Notes: generated by a model not told the origin, from the sequence alone. Shown: positions 16,106-24,281, numbered from the stretch's first letter. The stretch is 39,118 nt of DNA from Clostridia bacterium (GCA_017531925.1 JAFXKD010000038.1:1-39118), one strand, 5' to 3'. A program made the numbers and translations.

Positions 16106-16546
16106 TTATTTCGTGCCCGTAGAGCCAAATCCGCCCTCACCGCGTACCGTTTCGGAAAGCTCGTCAGCCTCCTCAAAATCCGCAACAACGTAAGGAGTAA
16201 TAACGAGCTGAGCGATGCGCTCTCCCTTTGCAACGGTCTGCGGGGCATCCGTGTGGTTGTGAAGCGCCACCATTACCTCGCCCCTGTAGTCGCAGTCGAT
16301 AACGCCGACCTTGTTCGCAGGAGCAAGACCTCTCTTGGATGCGAGTCCGCTTCGCGCGTAGATAAGTCCCGCAAAGCCTACGGGAAGCTCAAGCGCGAGT
16401 CCGGTTTTTATAAGCACTGTCGCGTGCGGTGCTATCACCGTTTCGTCCATCGCGGAGTAAAGATCCGCACCCGCAGAGTATGGCGAGCCGTATGTGGGAA
16501 TGACCGCATTTTCAGAAAGCTTCTTGATTTTTACATTGTATTTCAT
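16106..16546 (-). CDS. dut: dUTP diphosphatase
   Basis: Hydrolyses dUTP to dUMP and PPi, keeping uracil out of DNA and supplying the dTMP precursor. All five trimeric dUTPase motifs are present in 146 residues: YSAGADLYSA (1), YARSGLASKRG (2), GVIDCDYRGEVMVALHN (3, with the catalytic Asp), KGERIAQLVI (4) and RGEGGFGSTG (5, which closes over the active site). First gene of a two-gene operon with the hydrolase. Confidence 0.97.
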   Translation of the reverse strand: MKYNVKIKKLSENAVIPTYGSPYSAGADLYSAMDETVIAPHATVLIKTGLALELPVGFAGLIYARSGLASKRGLAPANKVGVIDCDYRGEVMVALHNHTDAPQTVAKGERIAQLVITPYVVADFEEADELSETVRGEGGFGSTGTK

Positions 16547-16581
16547 AGCTTTTACCTCATAAGGTTGATTTTCATATTATT

Positions 16582-16610
16582 ATTTTACCATATGTGCTAT
16601 AAAAATGCAA
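16582..16610 (-). promoter_or_regulatory. Promoter of dut
   Basis: Minus strand: -35 TTGCAT (16605-16610), 17-bp spacer, -10 TAAAAT (16582-16587). Confidence 0.6.
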
Positions 16611-16683
16611 GAAAAACTTACTTTATCTTTGACAAATGATAAATAATGTGATATCATTAAATTAGAAAGATTTTGAATTCGCT

Positions 16684-17210
16684 GAGTTTAATATAGCGGG
16701 GAGTTAGTTTGCCTTTAGATCGCCTGCGCGGCGTGCGCCTACTTTTGAAAAAAGTAGGCAAAACAGTCGCTTGGTTTGTGATGAGTCTGCGTAAATTTTC
16801 GATAATTCACGGGTGAATTATCGGTTTTGAAGCATCAATCCCGCCCTTACGTGCAAGCACGACGGTCGGTATTGCTTCTTCAAAACTACGAAAATCAATC
16901 TCAATGAGCTTGATTTTCTAAAATTTACTTACTTTTAGAGTGGACGTGAAGGAAGTGCTAATATACCGTCTATGTTGAGTGTAGCAAATTATAGATTTTT
17001 AAAGCGCCTGTTAAAATGCTTTAAAAATCTTTTCGTATTGCTCCGCAACACAATTTGCGCGGATTTAGTCAGTTCAGCACAAACTGAATCTCTATTGCGC
17101 GAAGCCTTATAAAAAGGTTTTTGCCTACTTTTTCCTCAAAAAAGTAGGTTTTGGTACTTTTTTCTCGAAAAAAGTACAATCTATAAACCAACTAATCAAC
17201 CAACTAACCA
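16684..17210 (+). repeat. MITE-like modular repeat, copy A
   Basis: Non-coding element of about 527 bp filling the dut-MATE gap. The left end GAGTTTA...GGGGAGTTAGTTTG recurs in copies B and C; the right end is rich in AACCAACTAA. Inside are hairpins at both ends (GCCTACTTTT/AAAAGTAGGC; GTACTTTTTT/AAAAAAGTAC), a private middle module bounded by GTAAATTTT/AAAATTTAC (about 16794-16930), and the shared core (16983-17069) holding the hairpin GATTTTTAAAGC/GCTTTAAAAATC and then TGCTCCGCA. No ORF or transposase. It ends about 11 bp before the MATE start codon. Confidence 0.8.
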
Positions 17211-17221
17211 AGAGGCAAGAA

Positions 17222-18586
17222 ATGGACAGATCGGAAGCATATCATAAGAGGATGACCGAGGAATCGGTTTCAAAAATAATAATATCGCTTGGCATACCGA
17301 CAACGGTATCGATGCTGATAACGAATATTTACAATATGGCTGATACGTATTTCGTCGGTGGGCTTGGGGAGAGTCCTCAAGCGGCAACGGGAATACTGTT
17401 CACACTCCAATGCATCATACAGGCGGTAGCTTTTATGCTCGGTCACGGCTCGGGCACTTACGTTGCGAAATACATCGCTCAGAGAAATATTGATAAGGCA
17501 TCAAGCTATTGCACCACGGCATTTGTTATGGGCGGAATGCTCGGCACACTTATGACGGCACTGGGATTTACGTTTCTTGAGCCGTTTTTGAAATTTCTCG
17601 GCAGTACGGATACGATACTTCCTTATGCGAAGGATTACGGATCTTGGATACTTATCTCGTGTCCGTTTCTTATATGCTCGCTCGTATTGAATAACGTGCT
17701 TCGTTACGAGGGCAAGGCATTTTATGCGATGTTCGGCCTCGGAGCCGGAGGAATATTAAATATTTTAGGCGACTATGTTCTGATCGAGGCTTTGGATATG
17801 GGCGTTTGGGGAGCGGGTCTCTCAACTGCGGCATCTCAGATAGTGAGCTTTGTTCTGCTGCTCATCCTGTACGTGAAAAATGCTCAGAGCAGACTTTCCT
17901 TAAGACTGATGGCAAAGGAGCTCAATGTATATCTCAACATATTCAAGATGGGCCTACCATCGCTTATCCGCCAGGGACTCACATCCATATCCAACGGCTT
18001 GCTCAACAATCTTATAAAGCCATTCGGCGACGCGCCGATCGCGGCTATGAGCATAGTGCAGAAGTACTCGTCCTTCGTAATGTGCGTAGGACTTGGCATA
18101 GGTCAGGGCTATCAGCCCTTCGCGTCCTTCAATTACGAGCTTAAGGAGTATGACAGAGTAAAGAAGGGAACGAAATTCTTGATGGTATTCGGTATCTGTG
18201 CTGTGGGAGGTCTTGCGACGGTAGGATTTATACTCGCTCCGCATATAGTAGCTATATTCCAAAAGGATCCTGCGGTAATTGCGGTGGGAACTCCCGCTAT
18301 GAGGTACGCTTCGATCGGACTTTTCTTCTTGCCGATATCTGTTTCGTGCAATATGCTCTATCAGAGCATAAGAAAGGCGGCGATGGCTTCGTTTATGGCT
18401 ATAATGCGCTCGGGCGCGGTGTTTATCCCGGTGCTTCTCATTACGAGTGCATTTTGGGGGCTTGACGGAATAATTATGGCTCAGCCAATATCGGATATCA
18501 TTACGGGACTTATATCCTTCCCATTCTTTTTACTGTTTTTGAAAAATACCCCCTCTACTGCGGAGGCGAAGGCTGTAAAGGAGTAG
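17222..18586 (+). CDS. MATE family efflux transporter
   Basis: Cation-coupled multidrug/metabolite exporter of the inner membrane, 454 residues with 12 predicted helices. Signatures include PTTVSMLITNIYNMADTYFVGGLG near the N-terminus, VLNNVLRYEGKA, GLGAGGILNILGDYVLI at the end of the first half, and GIGQGYQPFASFNY in the second half. It looks like the MepA/NorM-like branch. The ATG at 17222 has only a modest AGAGGCAAG site, and repeat copy A ends just upstream, so transcription may start in or run through the repeat. The VTT-domain gene begins 3 bp after its stop. Confidence 0.95.
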   Translation: MDRSEAYHKRMTEESVSKIIISLGIPTTVSMLITNIYNMADTYFVGGLGESPQAATGILFTLQCIIQAVAFMLGHGSGTYVAKYIAQRNIDKASSYCTTAFVMGGMLGTLMTALGFTFLEPFLKFLGSTDTILPYAKDYGSWILISCPFLICSLVLNNVLRYEGKAFYAMFGLGAGGILNILGDYVLIEALDMGVWGAGLSTAASQIVSFVLLLILYVKNAQSRLSLRLMAKELNVYLNIFKMGLPSLIRQGLTSISNGLLNNLIKPFGDAPIAAMSIVQKYSSFVMCVGLGIGQGYQPFASFNYELKEYDRVKKGTKFLMVFGICAVGGLATVGFILAPHIVAIFQKDPAVIAVGTPAMRYASIGLFFLPISVSCNMLYQSIRKAAMASFMAIMRSGAVFIPVLLITSAFWGLDGIIMAQPISDIITGLISFPFFLLFLKNTPSTAEAKAVKE

Positions 18587-18589
18587 AAT

Positions 18590-19288
18590 ATGTTTAAAAA
18601 AATAAGCAAAGAAAAGATAAAGCAATATCTTCCCATCACATTTATGGGTATATGCGTTGTGGCGTTCGGACTGTTTTTGCTCACACACGATGATTTTTCG
18701 ATAGCGGATTTTCTTGAGCTTACGCGCGGATATCCTCTGATCACATCGATAGCGGTAATAGTTGCATTTATAATCAAGGGATTTGTCGTTTTCGTGCCAT
18801 ATGCAGTAATAGCGATAAGCGCGATGGCTCTTATGCCTTTTCCCGCAGCTCTTACCACGGTCATTATAGGAACGATCGTGAATATTTCCGTGCCCTATTG
18901 GACGGGCAGGCTTACAAAGGACGATTGGATACAGAAGATACTCGATAAATTTCCAAAGGCTCGCAAGTATTATGAGATGACGGATAATCTCTTCCTTCTC
19001 AGCTTCACGCTTCGCGCGATGAACCTTTCAAACGAGGCTCTCGGACTCCTTTTCGGCTCGGCGGGGCTTAAATATATCCCCTATATGATAGCTAATCTTA
19101 TCGCAATAGCTCCAAGTGCGATAAGCTATATCATACTCGGCAAGGATATGAATATCATCGAATCCATACAGTCCCCCATCTTCTGGGGAGCGATAGTGAT
19201 CGACTGTATGATGGTCGCCATTATGACAATATATTTTAACAGGAAGAAAAAGAAAGAGGAGCTTTCAAAAGAAGAACCCCAAAAATAA
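18590..19288 (+). CDS. VTT-domain (TVP38/TMEM64, DedA-like) membrane protein
   Basis: A 232-residue integral membrane protein with the VTT core: FVVFVPYAVIAISAMALMPFP, then the re-entrant/helix segment GTIVNISVPYWTGRL, and the C-terminal FTLRAMNLSNEALGLLFGSAGLKYIPYM with the conserved Arg and Gly. Families with this fold act on lipids (scrambling or undecaprenyl-phosphate recycling); which role applies here is unknown. The ATG lies 3 bp after the MATE stop, with AAAGGAG in the MATE 3' end, so the genes are coupled. A basic tail (KKKKKEEL) ends the protein. Confidence 0.9.
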   Translation: MFKKISKEKIKQYLPITFMGICVVAFGLFLLTHDDFSIADFLELTRGYPLITSIAVIVAFIIKGFVVFVPYAVIAISAMALMPFPAALTTVIIGTIVNISVPYWTGRLTKDDWIQKILDKFPKARKYYEMTDNLFLLSFTLRAMNLSNEALGLLFGSAGLKYIPYMIANLIAIAPSAISYIILGKDMNIIESIQSPIFWGAIVIDCMMVAIMTIYFNRKKKKEELSKEEPQK

Positions 19289-19291
19289 GTA

Positions 19292-19317
19292 AAAAAGCTC
19301 CCGAAAGGGAGCTTTTT
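19292..19317 (+). terminator. Terminator of the MATE-VTT operon
   Basis: AAAAAGCTCCC pairs with GGGAGCTTTTT around a GAAA tetraloop. Confidence 0.9.
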
Positions 19318-19378
19318 GCGTATAATTTTTGAAAAAAATAAATTTTTTTAAAAAATTTTCAAATTTTATTACACTTTT

Positions 19379-19406
19379 TTGAAAAAACGTACACTATTAT
19401 TATAGA
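19379..19406 (+). promoter_or_regulatory. Possible promoter of the sigma-factor operon
   Basis: TTGAAA (19379-19384), 16-bp spacer, TATAGA (19401-19406), inside an AT-rich stretch. A self-activated alternative promoter (the CGTAC at 19388-19392) is also possible and cannot be decided by eye. Confidence 0.35.
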
Positions 19407-19428
19407 GGGGAAAGTGAGGTGAGGATAT

Positions 19429-20016
19429 TTGGGACTTTTAGAGCGACTTCGGCCGCCGCTTGACGACGGCGCGATAATAGAGCTGTATTTTGCGCGTGAC
19501 GAGCGCGCGATCGACGAAACGGACAAAAAGTATCACAAATATCTTTTCACCGTTTCCTATAACATCCTCGGCATTAAGGAGGACTCTGACGAGTGTATCA
19601 ACGATACCTACGCTTTGACCTGGAGCAAGATCCCGCCCGAGCGACCCTCAAGCCTTAAAGCGTTTATTACAGTGATAATACGTAATATATCAATTAATAA
19701 GCGGAGAACACAGGGAAGGCAAAAGAGGGAGCAGGATTCGTTTGAGCAGTCCTTTGAGGAGCTTGAAGGACTTATTGGTGAAGTGATGGTTGAGCGTGAG
19801 CTTGAGGCAAGCAGGCTTTCGGGCGCGATCAACGGCTTTTTGGAAACGCTTGACAAAAGAAAAAGGTACATATTCATAAGCCGATATTATATGGGCGAGT
19901 CGATCGATAGGATCGCACAGGAGCTTTCGCTCAGTCGCTCTTCGGTAAATAAGGAGATAGCCGCGATCAAGGACGAGCTTAAGGCGGCACTTGAGAAGGA
20001 GGGATATAAGATATGA
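19429..20016 (+). CDS. ECF-type RNA polymerase sigma factor
   Basis: A 195-residue sigma-70 family protein. Region 2 (about 30-95) has KYHKYLFTVSYNILG and DSDECINDTYALTWSKIP; region 4 (about 135-190) has LDKRKRYIFISRYYMGESIDRIAQELSLSRSSVNKEI, a helix-turn-helix for the -35 element. The start is TTG at 19429: an in-frame stop lies 9 bp upstream and GTGAGGTGAGG is well placed. It overlaps the next gene by ATGA (20013), a membrane protein with the layout of an anti-sigma factor. The regulated genes probably include the VWA lipoprotein downstream. Confidence 0.92.
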   Translation: MGLLERLRPPLDDGAIIELYFARDERAIDETDKKYHKYLFTVSYNILGIKEDSDECINDTYALTWSKIPPERPSSLKAFITVIIRNISINKRRTQGRQKREQDSFEQSFEELEGLIGEVMVERELEASRLSGAINGFLETLDKRKRYIFISRYYMGESIDRIAQELSLSRSSVNKEIAAIKDELKAALEKEGYKI

Positions 20017-20492
20017 AAAATGAAAAATTCGGAGATGCTCTGGATCATATTGACTATTCCTTTATCGAGGAATACGTGGAGGAGAAGGAAAGACTGCAAA
20101 AGGAAAACAGAAGAAAAAGGCTGCTTAAAACGGCTGCTCCGCTTGCGGCGACATTTATAGTGTTCTTTACAGTGCTTGGCATAGTGCTTGGAGGAAATAC
20201 AGTGCCGTTGCCCTCTGCGCCGGGAGATGATTTTACGGGCAGTATGTCCTACGAAAATATATACGTATTCGAATATGGCGGAAAGAGGTACTGCGCGGCG
20301 TTTATGAATCTGTCCTTCAATTTTGGAGATAAGTACTTAGGCGATGAGCTTGGCGAGATAGAGGCTACGGATAATAAAGGAAACACCTCGTCGCATAAGA
20401 TATTCTCATCCTCGCTTGATACGGTGGACAAAGAGGTCTTTATAGAAATTAACGGAAATTACTATCCCGCATATAAATCAAATAAAAAATAA
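20013..20492 (+). CDS. Probable membrane anti-sigma factor
   Basis: 159 residues. A charged cytosolic N-terminus (about 1-40, HIDYSFIEEYVEEKERLQKENRRKRL) is followed by one transmembrane helix (about 44-64, APLAATFIVFFTVLGIVLGG) and an extracytoplasmic beta-rich domain. No named domain recognised. The type I single-pass layout and the 4-bp overlap with the sigma gene argue for an anti-sigma that holds the sigma factor until an envelope signal arrives. This is inferred from position, not from a motif. Confidence 0.7.
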   Translation: MKNEKFGDALDHIDYSFIEEYVEEKERLQKENRRKRLLKTAAPLAATFIVFFTVLGIVLGGNTVPLPSAPGDDFTGSMSYENIYVFEYGGKRYCAAFMNLSFNFGDKYLGDELGEIEATDNKGNTSSHKIFSSSLDTVDKEVFIEINGNYYPAYKSNKK

Positions 20493-20511
20493 ATGAAAAA
20501 GGAGAAAAATT

Positions 20512-22491
20512 ATGAAAAAGTATCTTAAAATTTTATCGGTCGTATTGCTCATATCCATCTTTACGGTATCCTGCGCTATGGCACCAGATCTAGGTATGAG
20601 TGCACCTATGGGCGACGCTTATTTGGGAATGATGGGCGGCGTCGAGGGAGACCTTTCGGGTGAGGATTACACCGAGATAGTTGAAAATGCCTTCGTAAAT
20701 GCGGCGGAAACACCTGACAGCTACTTTTCGATCGACGCAAATACCGCGTCGTATCCAAATCTGCGCAGATATTTACAGCAGGGATATCTCAATATTCCAA
20801 AGGATGCGGTAAGAGTTGAAGAGATGCTCAATTATTTCGATTACGATTACGAAAAGCCCACTGACGGCTCTGTGCTTGCGCTCACCTCATCGGTGTTCGA
20901 CAATCCCTATAATCCGGCAACGAAGCTTTTGACCATAGGTCTTGCCGCGCAGGAGATAGAGTTTAAGGATATCAGAAATAATCTAGTTTTCCTTATCGAC
21001 GTCAGCGGATCTATGTATTCTGAGGATAAATTGCCCCTCGTTCAGCAGTCCTTCTCAATGCTGGTGGAAAATCTCAATCCCGAGGACAGAGTTTCCATCG
21101 TGACCTATGCGGGCAGCGACAAGGTAGTCCTTAAGGGCGCGTTCGGATATGAAAAGCAGAAGATACTTGCAGCTATAGAGGATCTTGAAGCAGGCGGCAG
21201 CACCGCGGGAAGCGCGGGCATAACTACCGCTTACGAGATCGCAAAGGAATGCTTTATAGAGGGCGGAAATAACAGAGTTATCCTTGCCACCGACGGTGAT
21301 TTCAACGTTGGCGTAACGGGACTTTTGGATCTTGAAACCTTTATTAAGTACAGGGCTCAGTCCACGGGCGTGACCTTCTCGGTATTCGGCTTTGGCACGG
21401 GAAATCTTAAGGCTGATAAAATGGAAACTCTCGCTCTTAACGGAAACGGAACGTACGGATACATCGATTCACTTAAAGAAGCGCGCCGCGCTCTCGTTGA
21501 GCAGATAGGTGGAACTCTCGTGACCGTAGCAAAGGACGTTAAGGCGGGAATAAGCTTCAATCCCGAATACGTGGAGGCATATAGGCTCATCGGATATGAG
21601 AATAAGCTCTTGACAGAGGACGAATTTAACGATTCCTCCACCGATGCGGGCGAGCTTGGAAGCGGCCACACGGTAACGGTGGTTTACGAGGTGATCCTTA
21701 CCGATAAGGCGCTTTCTGAGGGTGAGAGATTTGCGGACGTAAAGATAAAATATAAGCCCACCGAAAACGTTGGCGGCGATTCCGAGACCGAGCAGGAGAT
21801 AACGCTCGGAATAGGAACTGAAAAATATCACGCAGAGCCTGGCGAGAGTGACGCGTTCGTTGCATCCGTAATAGAATTTGCTCTCATTCTCAGGGATTCC
21901 GAATATAAGGGTGACGCGAATATCAACGATCTTATAGCAAGACTTGATGCGCTCGATCTCACAAATGACGAGTGCAAGGATGAATTCAAGGCACTTGTAA
22001 AGCTTTATAAGGAGAGAATGGATAGTCTTGGTTCGGGTGATGATGCGAATACAAATATGCGCGGCGTGCACGAAACATATATAAAGAGTAATATTAGATA
22101 TTGGGATATTTCTCCAGTAAATGATGAATCGGTTGAGATTGAGTTCGGAGAGTATAATTTGGATGTTTACAGATGTGATACGTTTGAAGATTACGTTCAT
22201 ATACAAGAGCTGATGGGAAAAGTCGATTATTCTACTGAAGTATATAACGAAGAGTTCTTTGAAAAATACACTATGCTTTACGGCTTTTTTGGAACGTCCG
22301 ACGGATATACGTTTAAGGTGGAAAGCGTGACGATCGAAAACGGTAATCTGCGAGCGAAGGTAGTTCAGACAAGTCCCACGGGAATGGAGCATTTGGATAG
22401 AGCTTGTGATTGGGAAGTATATATAGTAGTCCCTAAAGAAGATATGCAAAGCGTTACGAGTATTGCAATAATTTTAGGGGATATTAATTAA
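20512..22491 (+). CDS. VWA-domain lipoprotein, YfbK-like, with an unusual C-terminal domain
   Basis: A 659-residue surface lipoprotein; the signal ends at TVSC with lipid Cys21. The YfbK-type N-terminal domain (SYFSIDANTASYPNLRRYL, AVRVEEMLNYFDYDY) precedes a von Willebrand A domain (about 155-330) with a full MIDAS start DVSGS (Asp163) and TDGDFN, then the YfbK C-terminal beta region. After about residue 515 the usual tail is replaced by about 145 residues resembling a PrcB-like beta domain (VTIENGNLRAKVVQTSP, DWEVYIVVPKE). DNA from about 22060 is visibly more AT-rich than before. Third gene of the sigma operon, probably its output. The AAAGGAG site is good. Confidence 0.88.
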   Translation: MKKYLKILSVVLLISIFTVSCAMAPDLGMSAPMGDAYLGMMGGVEGDLSGEDYTEIVENAFVNAAETPDSYFSIDANTASYPNLRRYLQQGYLNIPKDAVRVEEMLNYFDYDYEKPTDGSVLALTSSVFDNPYNPATKLLTIGLAAQEIEFKDIRNNLVFLIDVSGSMYSEDKLPLVQQSFSMLVENLNPEDRVSIVTYAGSDKVVLKGAFGYEKQKILAAIEDLEAGGSTAGSAGITTAYEIAKECFIEGGNNRVILATDGDFNVGVTGLLDLETFIKYRAQSTGVTFSVFGFGTGNLKADKMETLALNGNGTYGYIDSLKEARRALVEQIGGTLVTVAKDVKAGISFNPEYVEAYRLIGYENKLLTEDEFNDSSTDAGELGSGHTVTVVYEVILTDKALSEGERFADVKIKYKPTENVGGDSETEQEITLGIGTEKYHAEPGESDAFVASVIEFALILRDSEYKGDANINDLIARLDALDLTNDECKDEFKALVKLYKERMDSLGSGDDANTNMRGVHETYIKSNIRYWDISPVNDESVEIEFGEYNLDVYRCDTFEDYVHIQELMGKVDYSTEVYNEEFFEKYTMLYGFFGTSDGYTFKVESVTIENGNLRAKVVQTSPTGMEHLDRACDWEVYIVVPKEDMQSVTSIAIILGDIN

Positions 22492-22492
22492 A

Positions 22493-22579
22493 CATACTGA
22501 TGCTTTCGCGCTATACAGTGAATTCACTATCGGCGGTCTTATCGGAACGGTGTTCGGTTTTTTTGCGGGACTGTTCTGA
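22493..22579 (+). pseudogene. Possible gene remnant downstream of the VWA gene
   Basis: Right after the VWA stop, a frame without a start codon reads DAFALYSEFTIGGLIGTVFGFF and then AGLF and a TGA (22577-22579). It has a Gly-rich transmembrane-like end, and its G/C content returns to that of the old coding DNA. It looks like the 3' end of a membrane-protein gene whose front was lost when the AT-rich segment before it arrived. It is short, so chance is possible. Confidence 0.4.
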
Positions 22580-22598
22580 TCCAACCTGTAATAAAAAC

Positions 22599-22627
22599 AA
22601 AAGCCTCGGTATGCCGAGGCTTTTACT
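22599..22627. terminator. Bidirectional terminator (VWA operon / spoIIQ-like)
   Basis: AAAAGCCTCGG (22599-22609) pairs with CCGAGGCTTTT (22614-22624) between converging genes. Confidence 0.9.
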
Positions 22628-22634
22628 TTTAGAT

Positions 22635-23336
22635 TTATTTGTCCGTAGATGTGTTCTCCTCATACACTGTATCCTTGGAGAGCGTCTCAACGTCCTTGGC
22701 GGAGAAATATTCAAGAGGATCTACCTCAAGACCGCCAACGGTCATCTCAAAGTGAAGATGGGACTCGTCCGCGATCTCTACCATAGCTGTGGAGCCAACG
22801 GTAGCGATCTGCTGACCCGCCTTCACCTTTGCATCCTCGATAATGCCCTCGGGAAGCTCTGCGGAAACGTTCTTATAAACGGAGACCGCATCACCTGCGT
22901 GCTGGATCGCGATGCACTGACCCATTCTCACGTCCTCCCAGATCTGAGCCACGGTTCCGTCAGCTACCGCGCACACGGGCTCACCCTCTGGGGCGAGAAC
23001 GTCGATCCCAAGATGGACTCTGTAATCATTCATTGTGGGAGAAAATACCTGAAGCTCGCTGTCGTGTACGCCGGAGAGCTTACCGCTCACGGGAAGGGAG
23101 AATACGGGGAGCTTGCTTCCAACGTCGCTCGTGGGATCGTCGGGAGTGGGATCGGGCTTTTTGGTTGTCGTAGTGGTCGTTGTGGTATTGTCGGGAGTGG
23201 GCTTTGTCTGACCGGCTCTGTTAGTAGCGGCAACGGCTGCCACGAGCAATATCATAGCGAGAAGAATTGAGATCGCGGTGATGTAGAGTCCGCGATTTTC
23301 CTTGAGTGTGTCCTTGAATTTTTCTTTATCAAACAT
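22635..23336 (-). CDS. M23 (LytM) peptidase, SpoIIQ-like
   Basis: The 233-residue protein has a short cytosolic start, one transmembrane helix (about 18-37, LYITAISILLAMILLVAAVAA), a Thr-rich linker (about 50-60) and an extracytoplasmic LytM domain. The zinc site looks intact: HLGID in the first motif and SHLHFEM (HxH) in the last. The order and wording (GEPVCAVADGTVAQIWED, GSTAMVEIADESHLHFEM) resemble SpoIIQ, the forespore half of the SpoIIQ-SpoIIIAH channel; clostridial SpoIIQ keeps the zinc ligands. The ATG at 23336 follows AAAGGAAAA; an earlier in-frame ATG at 23393 lies upstream near the promoter. The sigma-F-like promoter supports the spoIIQ call. Confidence 0.85.
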   Translation of the reverse strand: MFDKEKFKDTLKENRGLYITAISILLAMILLVAAVAATNRAGQTKPTPDNTTTTTTTTKKPDPTPDDPTSDVGSKLPVFSLPVSGKLSGVHDSELQVFSPTMNDYRVHLGIDVLAPEGEPVCAVADGTVAQIWEDVRMGQCIAIQHAGDAVSVYKNVSAELPEGIIEDAKVKAGQQIATVGSTAMVEIADESHLHFEMTVGGLEVDPLEYFSAKDVETLSKDTVYEENTSTDK

Positions 23337-23378
23337 AATTTTTTTCCTTTCTTTGCGCAAATTTTGCTTTGATAGTAG

Positions 23379-23407
23379 TATTTTTACCATCAAACCGCAA
23401 TTTATGC
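23379..23407 (-). promoter_or_regulatory. Sigma-F-like (forespore) promoter of the spoIIQ-like gene
   Basis: Minus strand: -35 GCATA (23403-23407, preceded by T), 14-bp spacer, -10 GGTAAAAATA (23379-23388). It fits the Bacillus sigma-F pattern GYATA then GGNNANAHTR at every defined position. B. subtilis spoIIQ is itself sigma-F dependent. Confidence 0.65.
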
Positions 23408-23444
23408 AAAAATCATATAAAATAAAAAAATGTTGATAAGATAC

Positions 23445-23473
23445 TTGTAAAGCGGAGCGGTTTTTGATATAAT
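23445..23473 (+). promoter_or_regulatory. Promoter of ruvX
   Basis: -35 TTGTAA (23445-23450), 17-bp spacer, perfect -10 TATAAT (23468-23473). Confidence 0.7.
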
Positions 23474-23503
23474 CAAAGCAGTAAAAGGAAAGGTTTTGGA
23501 TTT

Positions 23504-23956
23504 ATGAATAGATTGCTCAACACAAAAGGAAAGCTCCTCGGGATAGATTTTGGCGACAAGAGAACGGGACTTGCCGTGTCCGATCCGTCGCGCATACTTG
23601 CCTCGGGCATAGGATATATCTCGCCCGGCGGAATAGTCAAGGTGGCGGATAAAATTGCCGAGGTCTGCGCAGAGCAGAGAATAGTCGGCATAGTTTTGGG
23701 ACTTCCCGTAAATATGGACGGCTCCCAGGGCTTCCGCGCGGATAGGATAAAGGAGCTTGCCGCACTTCTTGAAGAGAGAATGCCCTCCGTTCCCGTTGCA
23801 TTCTTCGACGAGAGACTTTCAACTATGGCGGCTGCGCGCTTCCTTAACGAAACGAATACCCGCGGCGCAAAAAGAAAGAGCGTCGTTGACACCCTTTCAG
23901 CGCAGATAATCCTTCAGAACGCGCTTGATAAGTTGAAGTATATGCAAAATAATTGA
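23504..23956 (+). CDS. ruvX: Putative Holliday junction resolvase RuvX/YqgF
   Basis: A 150-residue RNase H-fold protein. It has GKLLGIDFGDKRTGLAVSDP (first catalytic Asp), IVGIVLGLPVNMDGSQGFRA and FFDERLSTMAAARFLNE (second acidic motif), with a late Asp in KSVVDTLSAQIILQ. The family is linked to 16S rRNA 5'-end processing as well as Holliday junction cleavage. Its start has AAAGGAAAGG about 20 bp upstream and GGAT nearer. Monocistronic, with its own promoter and terminator. Confidence 0.94.
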   Translation: MNRLLNTKGKLLGIDFGDKRTGLAVSDPSRILASGIGYISPGGIVKVADKIAEVCAEQRIVGIVLGLPVNMDGSQGFRADRIKELAALLEERMPSVPVAFFDERLSTMAAARFLNETNTRGAKRKSVVDTLSAQIILQNALDKLKYMQNN

Positions 23957-23961
23957 TAACA

Positions 23962-24002
23962 AAAAATACCTCGTGAAAATTCACGAGGTATTTTTATTTT
24001 TT
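23962..24002. terminator. Bidirectional terminator (ruvX / secG)
   Basis: AAAAATACCTCGTGA (23962-23976) pairs perfectly with TCACGAGGTATTTTT (23981-23995). It closes both ruvX and the ribosomal-protein operon that ends in secG. Confidence 0.9.
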
Positions 24003-24014
24003 AAATTCATTCAA

Positions 24015-24245
24015 TTAAGCGATAACGTAAAGAACGAGTACGCAAACTGTGAGAACAGCTGCGAGAACTGCCGTTATCTTGAACAAGAGTTTATCCTTGT
24101 CGCTTGTCTTGGTATTTCCAAGGTAGGAGTTGTTGCCGCCTGCGATAGCGGAGCCGAGCTCCTTACCCTTACCGCTCTGCATAAGAACGAGAACTGTAAG
24201 CGCGATAGCGAGAAGAATAATGATAATTCCCAAAGCGAGTGTCAT
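24015..24245 (-). CDS. secG: Preprotein translocase subunit SecG
   Basis: A 76-residue non-essential subunit of the SecYEG channel. It has two transmembrane helices (about 3-21 and 56-75) joined by LMQSGKGKELGSAIAGGNNSYLG, the family loop. CCGGAGGATT precedes the ATG. It lies 36 bp after rplA with no terminator between them, so it appears to be the last gene of the rpmG-secE-nusG-rplK-rplA operon, in the place usually held by rplJ-rplL. Confidence 0.95.
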   Translation of the reverse strand: MTLALGIIIILLAIALTVLVLMQSGKGKELGSAIAGGNNSYLGNTKTSDKDKLLFKITAVLAAVLTVCVLVLYVIA

Positions 24246-24281
24246 TTTTAAAATCCTCCGGAAAAATAATTAATAGGGGGA

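Noticed and set aside
16684..17210. Degenerate insertion sequence
   Set aside because: No transposase fragment in any frame; the structure is hairpin modules only, so it is called MITE-like.
21469..22449. 326-codon minus-strand ORF over the VWA gene
   Set aside because: Antisense shadow; its length comes from codon bias on the coding strand.
22500..23270. 256-codon plus-strand ORF over the spoIIQ-like gene
   Set aside because: Shadow that also crosses a terminator; the real gene is on the minus strand.
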